This document shows positions 55,067 through 63,900 of a DNA stretch of 64,000 nucleotides, piece by piece. The notes beneath the pieces were generated by a model. The model did no database searches. It had not been told where the DNA came from and was given only the letters and a program-made list of their open reading frames with translations. Position 1 is the stretch's first letter. Each line of letters begins with the position of its first letter. Both the position numbers and the translations under genes were made by a program. Source of the DNA: Streptomyces sp. NBC_00376 (lineage in GTDB: Bacteria; Actinomycetota; Actinomycetes; Streptomycetales; Streptomycetaceae); NCBI RefSeq assembly GCF_036077095.1, contig NZ_CP107960.1, forward strand, positions 744,001 through 808,000, in the 5' to 3' direction.

Positions 55067-55097
55067 GGCCCTTTCGCGGCATGCCCGGGAAAGGGCC
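55067..55097. terminator. Bidirectional terminator between dppF and lysA
   Basis: GGCCCTTTC (55067-55075) pairs with GAAAGGGCC (55089-55097) in a nine-base stem between the convergent genes. Confidence 0.65.
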
Positions 55098-55102
55098 ACG
55101 GC

Positions 55103-56467
55103 TCACAGACCGATGTCGCGGCCGTTGATGTCGGCGAGGGATTCACGGCGGACCAGCAGCCGTGCGCGGCCGTCCGTGACGGCGACCACCGGCGGACGGC
55201 CGACCGCGTTGTAACTGGATGCCATGGAGAGGTGGTACGCGCCCGCGACCGGAACGGCCACCAGGTCCCCGGGGCGGATGTCGCCGGGCATGGTCACATC
55301 GGCGGCGAGCACGTCGCCCGCCTCGCAGTGCCGGCCGACGACGGTCGTGGTGCAGGGCCCCGCCGTCGAGCGTCGTCCGACGAGCCGGGGTGCGTAACGT
55401 ACGCCGTACAGCGCGGGCCGTGGGTTGTCGCTCATTCCGCCGTCCACGGCCACGAAGGTGCGGTCGCCGGTCCTCTTCACCGCGAGCACCCGGTACAGCG
55501 CGACGCCTGCCGGCCCGACCAGCGCACGGCCGGGTTCGACGGTGAGCCGGGGCACGGGGATGCCGGCCGCGGCGCAGTTCGCGGCCAGTTCGCGACGGAT
55601 CCGGGCGCCGAGGGTCGGGATGTCGAGCGCGGCCTCCCCCGGCCGGTGGGCGACGGCGTGTCCGCCACCGAGGTCCAGTTCGGGCAGCGCCGTTCCGTGC
55701 TGGTTGCGGATCTGGGCGAGCAGCCCGACGACGCGTCGCAGCGCGGTCAGGTAGGGCTTGACGGTGGTGATCTGCGAACCGATGTGGCAGTGCAGGCCCA
55801 CGAGTTCGAGCCGTGGCTGGTCGAGGATCCGGGCGACGGCGTGCGCGGCGCTCCCGTCGTTGATCGACAGTCCGAACTTCTGGTCGTCCGTACCGGTGCG
55901 GATCGCGGCGTGGCCGCCCGCGCTCACGCCCGGAACCACCCGTACCAGCACCTTCTGGCGGGCGCCGTCCGGGATGAGCGCGGACAGCCTGGCGATCTCC
56001 CACGCGCTGTCGATGACGATCCGTCCGACGCCAAGGCGCAGCGCGGCCTCCAGGTCGTGCGGGCTCTTGGCATTGCCGTGCAGCACGATGCGGTCGGGCG
56101 GGAAGCCGGCGGTCACGGCGGACTCCAGCTCGCCAGCGGAGCAGACGTCCAGACCGAGGCCCTCCTCCCGCACCCAGTGCAGAAGTGCGCGGCAGAGGAA
56201 CGCCTTGGCCGCGTAGACGACGTCGGTGTCCGGAAAGGACCGCAGATAGGTACGGCAGCGTTCGCGTACTTCGCCCTCGTCGAGGAGGTACACCGGTGTG
56301 CCGAACCGCTCGGCCGCCTCGACGAGCGGGACGCCTCCCACCGCGACATCGCCATGGGAGGTGAGCCGCGCCGACGCGGGCCAGACGGACAGTCCAGCGG
56401 CGGCCCGTTCATCGGGCGGAACCGAAGCCGGAGACTGAGCCGGCAGCCCGCGCAGTGTTGTGGTCAT
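55103..56467 (-). CDS. lysA: Diaminopimelate decarboxylase paralogue (LysA)
   Basis: The 454-residue fold-III PLP enzyme has Lys88 in VVYAAKAF, LHCHIGSQ, VEPGRALVGPAG, VDGGMSDNPRPALYG and the partner-chain Cys in VVGRHCEAGD. It forms L-lysine from meso-diaminopimelate. The primary streptomycete lysA normally lies beside hom and thrC, so this solitary, clearly diverged version is probably a paralogue. A Pls/PosA-type synthetase gene, a possible lysine consumer, lies a few kilobases away. It follows the SAV_915-type gene by nine bases. Confidence 0.9.
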   Translation of the reverse strand: MTTTLRGLPAQSPASVPPDERAAAGLSVWPASARLTSHGDVAVGGVPLVEAAERFGTPVYLLDEGEVRERCRTYLRSFPDTDVVYAAKAFLCRALLHWVREEGLGLDVCSAGELESAVTAGFPPDRIVLHGNAKSPHDLEAALRLGVGRIVIDSAWEIARLSALIPDGARQKVLVRVVPGVSAGGHAAIRTGTDDQKFGLSINDGSAAHAVARILDQPRLELVGLHCHIGSQITTVKPYLTALRRVVGLLAQIRNQHGTALPELDLGGGHAVAHRPGEAALDIPTLGARIRRELAANCAAAGIPVPRLTVEPGRALVGPAGVALYRVLAVKRTGDRTFVAVDGGMSDNPRPALYGVRYAPRLVGRRSTAGPCTTTVVGRHCEAGDVLAADVTMPGDIRPGDLVAVPVAGAYHLSMASSYNAVGRPPVVAVTDGRARLLVRRESLADINGRDIGL

Positions 56468-56476
56468 GGTGTTCCC

Positions 56477-56869
56477 TCAGCCGATCAGGAGGTTGCCGCA
56501 GGAGACGGCTGCCGTCCGCCGGTCGTGTTGTGGCACGAGGGCCGTTCGGCGGGGGCGCCGCGCAACAGGGGCGGCGGCATCGGGCCCCGGGACGGCGAAC
56601 AGTGGATCGACGAGGAGATCGACGACCCCCAAAGGTGCGACGAGGGCGCGCACTGCGGGCTCGGAGAGGCGGATCCAGGGCTGGTGCTGTCCGAGGGTGC
56701 GGGTCAGCCGCCGGTCATCGGTGAAGGCGACGGCGGTGCGTACACCGAGGGGCGTACGGAAGAGGCGGGCGCAGTGGCCCACGGGCCCCGGCCGGACCGG
56801 AACGAACAGTGCTCCGGTCCGGCTCGGTCGAAGGGGGTCGGGGTCCTCGGCAGGCCGGCTGTCGTTCAT
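56477..56869 (-). CDS. SAV_915-family protein
   Basis: The 130-residue protein has the family core ALFVPVRPGPVGHCARLFRTPLGVRTAVAFTDDRRLTRTLG (landmark) and WIRLSEPAVRALVAPLGV. The family is small and actinobacterial, with an SseB-like fold, and no function is known to me. GAGGAG precedes the ATG at 56869. It is co-transcribed with lysA. Confidence 0.8.
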   Translation of the reverse strand: MNDSRPAEDPDPLRPSRTGALFVPVRPGPVGHCARLFRTPLGVRTAVAFTDDRRLTRTLGQHQPWIRLSEPAVRALVAPLGVVDLLVDPLFAVPGPDAAAPVARRPRRTALVPQHDRRTAAVSCGNLLIG

Positions 56870-57047
56870 GGCACTCCTCGTGGAGACGGGTACATCGCCC
56901 CCGGACCACTGGCGATCCGGGGCATGCAACGACGCTATGCCCGCTCATGCGGGGCCGGACCTCTCCGTTAGCGATCCCTTGATCCCGCAGGTCCGGCCCT
57001 TGACGCGCGATTGACGACAGCCACCGTCCGTACGGTCCGCTCCGGTC

Positions 57048-57434
57048 CTACTTGCTGTGCACGATCTGGATCAGGTTGCCGCAGGTGTCGTCCAGCACGG
57101 CGGTGGTGACCGGGCCCATCTCCAGCGGGTCCTGGGTGAAACGCACCCCGAGCCCGCGCAGCCGGTCGAACTCCGCGTTCACGTCGTCCACGGCGAAGGA
57201 CGCGGCCGGGATGCCGTCCTGGACCAGCGCGGTCCTGTACGGCTTCACCGCGGGATGACTGTCGGGCTCCAGCAGCAGCTCGGTGCCGTCGGGGTCCTCC
57301 GGCGAGACCACGGTCAGCCACCGGTCCTTGCCCAACGGGACCTCGGTCTTCTTCACGAAGCCCAGCACGTCCGTATAGAAGCGCAGGGCCTTGTCCTGGT
57401 CGTCGACGAAGACACTGGACAGGTGGATCCTCAT
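57048..57434 (-). CDS. VOC-family (glyoxalase/bleomycin-resistance-like) protein
   Basis: The 128-residue protein has the two paired VOC halves: HLSSVFVDDQDKALRFYTDVLGF and ASFAVDDVNAEFDRLRGLGVRF, ending TAVLDDTCGNLIQIVH with the late metal-ligand region. Its ATG overlaps the upstream ArsR TGA by four bases. Such ArsR-VOC pairs are common in actinobacteria. The substrate is unknown. Confidence 0.9.
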   Translation of the reverse strand: MRIHLSSVFVDDQDKALRFYTDVLGFVKKTEVPLGKDRWLTVVSPEDPDGTELLLEPDSHPAVKPYRTALVQDGIPAASFAVDDVNAEFDRLRGLGVRFTQDPLEMGPVTTAVLDDTCGNLIQIVHSK

Positions 57435-57724
57435 GGGGTGCTCTCCGGATTGCCGGGCCTGAGCCACCGGGTCACGATGCGCTCAAGGGGTTGGGTGTTC
57501 AGGTCGTGGAACTTGTAGCGGCCCTGGCGCCGCGTACGGACCAGGCCCGCGGACTCCAGTACGGCCAGATGCTGGCTGATCGCCTGGCGGGACAGCCCCA
57601 GACCGTGCTTGGTCACCAGCCGTGTGCATATCTCGAACAGGGTCTGGCCGTCCCGTTCCACCAGCTCGTCGAGGATGCGCCGACGCGTCGGGTCGGCCAG
57701 CGCCTTGAAGACATCATCCGCCAC
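57431..57724 (-). CDS. ArsR-family regulator
   Basis: The 97-residue winged-helix protein contains DVFKALADPTRRRILDELVERDGQTLFEIC and LSRQAISQHLAVLESAGLVRTRRQGRYKFH (landmarks), without metal-binding Cys pairs. It belongs to the branch often paired with VOC or SRPBCC proteins. The GTG at 57724 is preferred over the ATG at 57736, because a perfect 24-base palindrome covers 57735-57758 and is better explained as the operator than as coding sequence. Confidence 0.85.
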   Translation of the reverse strand: MADDVFKALADPTRRRILDELVERDGQTLFEICTRLVTKHGLGLSRQAISQHLAVLESAGLVRTRRQGRYKFHDLNTQPLERIVTRWLRPGNPESTP

Positions 57725-57734
57725 GCCCCACACC

Positions 57735-57758
57735 ATAGGCAAGCATCGACTTGCCTAT
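57735..57758. promoter_or_regulatory. ArsR operator palindrome
   Basis: Nine-base arms ATAGGCAAG and CTTGCCTAT are separated by CATCGA, just upstream of the arsR GTG. This is an expected autoregulatory site and bears on the choice of start. Confidence 0.75.
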
Positions 57759-57778
57759 CAAACGGGGGCCTGCGACAC

Positions 57779-59155
57779 CTACCGTCCTGCGACCGGCAGC
57801 AGGACGATCAGCCGGGTACCCGGCCGGTTGTCCTCGATGTGGATGGTGCCGTGGTGGGCCTCGACGATGTCGCGGACGATGGCGAGGCCGAGGCCGCTGC
57901 CGCCGGTGTCCCGGGCCCGGGCGTCGTCCAGGCGGGTGAACCGGTCGAAGACGCGTTCCCGGTCCGCCCCGGGAATGCCGGGGCCGTCGTCGGCGACGAC
58001 CAGTCGCGCGGTGTCGTGCAGCGTACGGAGGCTTATGTCGATCCGGGTCGAGGCATGGCGCAGCGCGTTGTCCAGGAGGTTGCGCACGACGCGGGCGAGG
58101 GCGTCCTCGTCGCCGGTCAGGCGTGCCGCGCCGACGGCGTGCTGATCGATCACGAGTCCGGTGCGGCTGCGGGCCTCGCGTACCTCGGCGAAGACGATCT
58201 CGTCCAGGTCCACGGGACTGGTCCGCAGCCGGGGCCGGGCGTCGAGCCGTGCGAGCCGCAGGAGGTCGTCGACGAGACCGTTCAGCCGCTCGGTCTCCCG
58301 GAGCAGGGCGGGTACGAGGGTCTGCCAGTTGGTGGATTCCGGGTGCCGGTCGGCGACTTCGAGGCGGGTGCGCAGGGTGCTGAGGGGACTGCGCAGTTCG
58401 TGGGCGGCGTCCGCGATGAACCGGCGCTGTCGCCGGGTCGCGGCATCCAGACGGCCCAGCAGGTCGTTGAAGGTGGCGGCCAGCCGGCCGAGCGCGTCGT
58501 CGGCCGGCGGTACGTCGAGGCGGCGGCTCAGGTCGGACTCGGTGATCTCGGCCGTCTGGGCGCGCATGGCGTCCACGGGCCGCAGCGCGCGCCCGGTGAA
58601 CAGCCATACGACTCCGGTGAGCAGGGCGACGACCGCCGGCACGCCGGTGGCCAGGCCCGCGGTGAGCTGCGCAAGTCCGTGGTCGACGCTTTCGGTGGGC
58701 AGGGCCACGTACACCGTGACGGGGTTGCCAGGCGTGCCCGCAGGGACGCCGACGGCGCGCCAGTTCCCGTACTCGTGCTCGGGAAGGTCGTGGACGGTGT
58801 GGGCCCGCGGGGTGCCGGAGCGGCTGGCCGGGAAGGTGAACACCCGTGGCAGGCCGCGCAGGTTGGCCGAGCTGGCGACCACTTTCCCCTTGACGTCGAC
58901 GATCTGTACGGCGGCCTCAGCGTGGGAGGTGGCCGGTACCTCCGGGCCGATCTGGTTGGTGTCCGCGTCCGCCGCCACGACCTGCGCGCGCTGGAAGGCG
59001 GTCTGGTCGAGACCGGCGATCAGACTGCCGTGCAGCCAGACGACGAGCAGGACGGCGGCTCCGGCCAGCCCGGCCGCCATGACCAGGGCCGCAGCGGCGG
59101 TCAGCCGCAGCCGCAGCGACCGTCGGGACCACCAGGAGCGGACATCGGCGGCCAT
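57779..59155 (-). CDS. Sensor histidine kinase with HAMP domain
   Basis: The 458-residue protein has an N-terminal membrane helix, an extracytoplasmic sensor of about 120 residues, and a second helix (AVVALLTGVVWLFTGRAL). A HAMP domain follows, then the H-box FIADAAHELRSPLSTLRTR, the N-box RVVRNLLDNALRHA and the G boxes DDGPGIPG and GGSGLGLAIV. It phosphorylates the response regulator encoded three bases upstream. The signal is unknown. Confidence 0.93.
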   Translation of the reverse strand: MAADVRSWWSRRSLRLRLTAAAALVMAAGLAGAAVLLVVWLHGSLIAGLDQTAFQRAQVVAADADTNQIGPEVPATSHAEAAVQIVDVKGKVVASSANLRGLPRVFTFPASRSGTPRAHTVHDLPEHEYGNWRAVGVPAGTPGNPVTVYVALPTESVDHGLAQLTAGLATGVPAVVALLTGVVWLFTGRALRPVDAMRAQTAEITESDLSRRLDVPPADDALGRLAATFNDLLGRLDAATRRQRRFIADAAHELRSPLSTLRTRLEVADRHPESTNWQTLVPALLRETERLNGLVDDLLRLARLDARPRLRTSPVDLDEIVFAEVREARSRTGLVIDQHAVGAARLTGDEDALARVVRNLLDNALRHASTRIDISLRTLHDTARLVVADDGPGIPGADRERVFDRFTRLDDARARDTGGSGLGLAIVRDIVEAHHGTIHIEDNRPGTRLIVLLPVAGR

Positions 59156-59158
59156 CGG

Positions 59159-59836
59159 TCATCCAGCGGTGCTGTGGAGCCGGTAGCCCGCACCGCGGAC
59201 GGTTTCGATGGTCCGGCGGCCGAACGGGGCATCGATCTTGCGTCTGAGATAGCCGATGTACACCTCGACGATGTTGGTGTCACCGTCGAAGTGTTCGTCC
59301 CAGACGTGGGTGAGGATGTCCGCCTTGCTGATCACCTCGCCGGCATGCCTGAGCAGGTATTCCAGCAGCGCGAACTCCCTTGCCGTCAGGTCGATTTCGC
59401 GTTCGCCGCGACGGCAGTGGTGACCGGCGGGGTCCACGGTGAGGTCGCCGGCGCGGAGCACGGCGGGCCGGGCGGGTGCGCCGCGGCGCAGCAGGGCTCT
59501 CAGGTGGGCGACGAGCACCACGTAGGAGAACGGTTTGCTGAGGTAGTCGTCGGCGCCGAGGTCGAGGGCGTCCGCCTCGTCGTACTCGCCGTCCTTTGCC
59601 GTGAGTACCAGCACCGGTGTCCAGACCTTGGCCGCGCGCAGCCGTTTCAGGACTTCGTATCCGGACAGTGCGGGCAGCATGATGTCCAGCACGATGATGT
59701 CGTAGGGCTCGTGCAGGGCACGCCACAGGCCGTCCGCCCCGTCGTGCGCGATGTCGGCGACAAACCCCTCTGCGGCCAGCCCGTCGGCGATCGCATCGGC
59801 GAGCGCGGGCTCGTCCTCGGTGATCAGCATCCGCAT
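59159..59836 (-). CDS. OmpR/PhoB-family response regulator
   Basis: The 225-residue protein has a receiver domain with the phospho-acceptor Asp51 in IIVLDIMLP and Lys101 in YLSKPFS, followed by a winged-helix output domain (DLTAREFALLEYLLRHAG and VEVYIGYLRRKIDAPFGRRTIETVRGAGYRL). AGAGGT precedes the ATG at 59836. It forms an operon with the histidine kinase. Confidence 0.95.
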   Translation of the reverse strand: MRMLITEDEPALADAIADGLAAEGFVADIAHDGADGLWRALHEPYDIIVLDIMLPALSGYEVLKRLRAAKVWTPVLVLTAKDGEYDEADALDLGADDYLSKPFSYVVLVAHLRALLRRGAPARPAVLRAGDLTVDPAGHHCRRGEREIDLTAREFALLEYLLRHAGEVISKADILTHVWDEHFDGDTNIVEVYIGYLRRKIDAPFGRRTIETVRGAGYRLHSTAG

Positions 59837-59910
59837 GGTGACCTCTTTTTCCACCTTAGCGCCGGGCCGGAACGGCTGTTCCTTAAAGGACGCTGAGAAA
59901 CGGGCCGCCT

Positions 59911-59929
59911 CTCAGCCTCCTCTCAGCGC
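59911..59929. promoter_or_regulatory. Direct repeat, probable response-regulator binding site
   Basis: CTCTCAGC occurs at 59911-59918 and 59922-59929, eleven bases apart, the spacing typical of PhoB/OmpR dimers. An inverted GCTGAG lies at 59894-59899. The site sits between the response regulator and the divergent small gene at 59989. Confidence 0.5.
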
Positions 59930-59988
59930 CCCGGTCACAGGCTGGAGTCGTCAGTCGGACACTGACAGGCAAGACGAGGAGAGGAACG

Positions 59989-60186
59989 ATGAGCGACCTC
60001 AGAGACGGACACCGGGGCAGGGACGAGGAAGTCCCGGAGCGCACGCGGCGCGACCGCGGCCGCGACCCGCGGGAATCCGACGAGCGGCTGGACGACAGGC
60101 GGCCCGGAGGACGACGGCGGACGGACACCGGACAACGGGAGCGTCTGGCCCGTACTTCGCGTGTCACCGACCGGCCCCTCAGCTGA
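59989..60186 (+). CDS. Small, highly charged protein, 65 aa
   Basis: AGGAGAGG precedes the ATG. The 65-residue product is almost entirely Arg, Asp, Glu and Gly (MSDLRDGHRGRDEEVPER), without hydrophobic segments, and is probably disordered. It is divergent from the two-component operon and could be a target of the direct repeats. No family is known to me. Confidence 0.45.
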   Translation: MSDLRDGHRGRDEEVPERTRRDRGRDPRESDERLDDRRPGGRRRTDTGQRERLARTSRVTDRPLS

Positions 60187-60270
60187 GTGACGGAAGCAGG
60201 AACAGCCATCACGAACAGTGCATGCGGCCGGTCCGTGCCCCGGGGCGCGGACCGGTCGCATGTCTGCGTC

Positions 60271-60954
60271 TCACTCCCCCATCACCGCTTCCACCAGCTC
60301 CTCGGCCAGGTCCCGTGTGTGCTGGACCGGCAGACCGTGGTCCGTGTACCAGTCGGGCGTCGCCTCGGGGTGCGGTCCGGTGACCGCAACGCGTCCCTTG
60401 CCGTAGCGGGCCACGAGGGCGGCCGTGTTGCCGTTGTCGTAGGTGGCGATGATCCGCGCGCCGACGGCGGCTGCGGCGCTCTCGTCGAGGACGAAGAACG
60501 GGCCGTCCTGGAAGAACACCGTACGTGGGCGGCCCCGCCACAACACCTCGATCACCGTGTCGCGCTCGTCGTGGACCGTGGCACCCGGGGAGGCGATGTA
60601 CTGGTCGGCGTCACCGGGCAGGAGACCGAACCCCGGAGTGGATCCGGCGAGGTATCCGCCGAGGCAGAAGCCGAGGTAGCGCCCGCCGTCGTGGACGAAG
60701 TCGCGCACCGCCCCGCGCTGCCGTCGCAGTCTCCGGTACGCGGACGGGAGCGTGCCGCCGCCGGGCTGGGCGTACAGCGCGGCGTGGGACAGGGTCCGGG
60801 CCGTCAGCGGAAGCGCCTCGTGGGGCCCGGTGAAGCGGACGTCCAGGTTCCATGGGGCCGAGGCGAGGAGGGCCGCCACCGCCTCGGGGCAGCCGGGCCG
60901 TGAGGCCGGCCCCCGGTAGACGAGGGCCGGCGGACGGTGCCCGGAGCGTGTCAT
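60271..60954 (-). CDS. BPL_N-domain (glutamine-amidotransferase-like) protein
   Basis: The 227-residue protein resembles the N-terminal biotin-protein-ligase-like/class I amidotransferase fold: ALYAQPGGGTLPSAYRRL, a nucleophile-elbow-like GRYLGFCLGGYLAG with a Cys, VFFQDGPFF, and GPHPEATPDWY with a late His/Glu. Its ATG overlaps the TGA of the Pls/PosA-type synthetase by four bases, so the two proteins are made together. It may modify or release the synthetase product; no function is established. Confidence 0.8.
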   Translation of the reverse strand: MTRSGHRPPALVYRGPASRPGCPEAVAALLASAPWNLDVRFTGPHEALPLTARTLSHAALYAQPGGGTLPSAYRRLRRQRGAVRDFVHDGGRYLGFCLGGYLAGSTPGFGLLPGDADQYIASPGATVHDERDTVIEVLWRGRPRTVFFQDGPFFVLDESAAAAVGARIIATYDNGNTAALVARYGKGRVAVTGPHPEATPDWYTDHGLPVQHTRDLAEELVEAVMGE

Positions 60955-63900
60955 GGCGTGCTCTCCCGGTGCGTGGGCGTGGCCGTGCTGCCGGTGGACG
61001 CCGGGGCGGCCCCTTCGGCCGGAAGTCCCTGCCAGTCCGTTCCCGGTGTCAGCCGCTCGCCCTTCATGACCAGCGACAGGGCCCCGAGCCGGGCACCGGC
61101 GCCGACCACCGTGTCGTAGAGCACGACACTGCGCGGGCCTATGCTCGCCCCGGCGCCGATGGTCACCGTCGACATCTTCATCACGCGGTCCTCGAACAGA
61201 TGGCTCTGCAACGAGACGTTCATGCCGACTGCCGCGTCGTCGCCCACCTCCACCAGGTCGAACTCCGTGAGGTGTGTGGTGCCGATCCAGGTGCGCCGTC
61301 CGATTCGGGCACCGAGCCCGCGCAGCACCGGGGGCAGGAACGGCGTCCCCACCAGGGTGCCCACGCCCACCGGGACGGCCGCCGCCTCGAAGAGGCCGGT
61401 GACGAACTCCGTGCGGCGCACGAACAGGCTCCACAGGGGCTCGACCCGTGGCCGGTACCGTCCGGCGACCGCCCACTTGGCCAGCACGCAGTAAACGATG
61501 ACGGCCAGCGCGGCGCCCATGGCGAGCAGGGGCGACACCAGCAGCGGCACGACCGGCCCTGTCCGGCGCGCGGTGGCGGCCAGGGCCAGCAGGTACAGGC
61601 AGGCGCCGGCGGTCAGGACCGAGGCGGGCATGGTGGCCCGGAAGAACTCGATGGCGAGACGGACCAGCACGGCCCTGTGGGAGGGCCGGAACGTCAGCTC
61701 CTCGGGGTATGCCCCGCTCTCCTGACGTACGGGGAGTCGCAGTGCGGGCGAACCCAGCCACGTACTGCCGGCGGGCACCTGGTCCGTGGAGGGGACCGTG
61801 CCCACACCGATCAGACTCCCGGGACCGACACGTGTTCCGGCGGGGACGAGCGCAGCGTTGCCCACGAAGGAACGTTCACCGACGCCGGTGGGCGCGAACG
61901 TCATGCGGTCGGCCGCGAAGGACGCGACGCCGATTCCGGCCATGTCGGCGACGAAGCTGCCGTCGCCGAGGGCGAGGAGGTCCGGGTCGATGTGCGACAC
62001 GGTGGAAACCTCGGCGTTCCGGCCGACGCGGGCGCCGAGCAGCCGCAGCCACGGGGCCGTGTAGAGCGTGGCGTAGAGCGAGTTGGTGAACAGGAGGCTG
62101 AGTTCCAGCAGCTTGTCCGCGATCCACTTGCGTACGCCGAGCGCCGAGCGCGCCGGGTGGTTTCCCGGGGGTGTCCTCGGCAGGGCCGTTCGCCTGCCGA
62201 CGGCGACGATCAGGCACACCGTGACCACGAAGACAGGGCCGGACAGCGCGGCGGCGGCCAGTCCGGCGGCCATGCCGCCGTGCGACCAGCCCCACCAGAA
62301 CAGGGCGACACTCGGCAGGGCCGTGCCGACCACGGTGGCCTCGATCAGGACCAGACCGAGCAGGACGGCGAGCAGTTGGGGCGGTCGCCAGCGGTCCGTC
62401 CGGCCCCGGGTCCGCAGCATCGCCTCGACGGGTGGTGACAGTGCGGTGACGGGGCGTGCGGGCGATCCGGCGCGGCGGGCACCCGCGGGGACCGCCTCGT
62501 CCGGGCCCGCCACGGACTGCTCACCGAGGGCGGCGCCGGGTCCCAGGCGGGCGCCGGGCTCACAGACCGCGTTGGCTCCCACGAACGCCCGCTCGCCGAT
62601 GATGATCGGGGCGACCGTGACCCGGCCGTCGGCGACCTGCCAGGGGCGCAGCGTGGCTCCGTAGCCGATCGCGGCGTCCCGGTCGATGCGCAGCATCGCG
62701 GGCAGGCCGATCAGGGCGGTGGCGATGGCGGTGCCGGGACCGATGCGCGCGCCCAGGAGCCGCAGGTAGGGGCCCATCATGGGCGAACCGCTGAGGGTCC
62801 GCAGGGGGCCGATGCCGTGCAACAGCACGTCCAGCACCCAGATCCGCAGGTACGTCGCTCCCCACAACGGGTAGTCGCCGGGCCTGATGCCCGCCGCCAG
62901 CGGCCGGGCGAGAGCGACGGGCAGGAGCCAGCGGACGACGGTGTAACCGGCCAGCACGGCTATGGCGGGCCCCACCGCTCCCCAGCCCGACACCCTGCCG
63001 TGGTGCATCGAGTACGAGACGGCCACAGGGCCCGTGAGGAGCAGGAGCACCCCGTACAGCACCGCCGCCTGGGCCAGTCCTGCACGGGCGATCCGTCCTC
63101 GGCCGTGCCGGACAGGGGCGGGACGGGGCTGCCCCGCCGCCGGGCCGGAAGAGGGGCCCGCCGACGGACGCAGGTGTGCCGCGAGCGCCCGCACGGTGGG
63201 GTGCTCGTACATGTCCCGCAGCGTGGCACCGGCCGTGCCGTTCCGGCCGCGCAGCACCGACACGGCACGGGCGGCGAGCAGCGAATGGCCGCCGAGCTCG
63301 GTGAAGAAGTCGGCCTGGGCCGACAACTCCCCGGGGCCGATGCCGAGTACCTCCGCCCAGGCGTCGCGCACGGTCGTCTCCAGGTCCCCGCGGACAGGCA
63401 CCACGCGGCCGCTCCCGGCGAACCGGCGGCCGGCCGGTGTGGGAAGACGTGTGCGGTCGGTCTTGCCGCTGGGCATGACGGGCAGCCGGCCGAGGAAGTC
63501 CAGGGTCGACGGCAACATGTAGGCGGGCAGCGACCGACGCAGGCGCTCGTGCAGCCGGGCGGTGAGATCCTCGTCGCCGGCTTCGTGGTCCTCGGTGCGC
63601 ACCACGTAGGCGGCGAGGAAGCCCTCGCCGTCGTGTGCGTTCACGAGGGCGGTGCCCGCCTGGGCGATGCCGGGGTCCTCCATCAGTACGCTGTCGATCT
63701 CCTCCAGCGACACTCGGTACCCGCGGATCTTCACCTCCGCGTCGGACCGGCCGAGGTACTCGAGCTCCCCGTCGGCGGTCATCCGGCCGAGGTCGCCGGT
63801 GCGGTAGAGAAGGCCGCTTCCGGTTCCGGAGGCCAGGGGATGTTCGACGAAGCGGTCGGCGGTCAGGTCGGGCCGTCCCACGTAGCCCCTGGCCAGTCCG

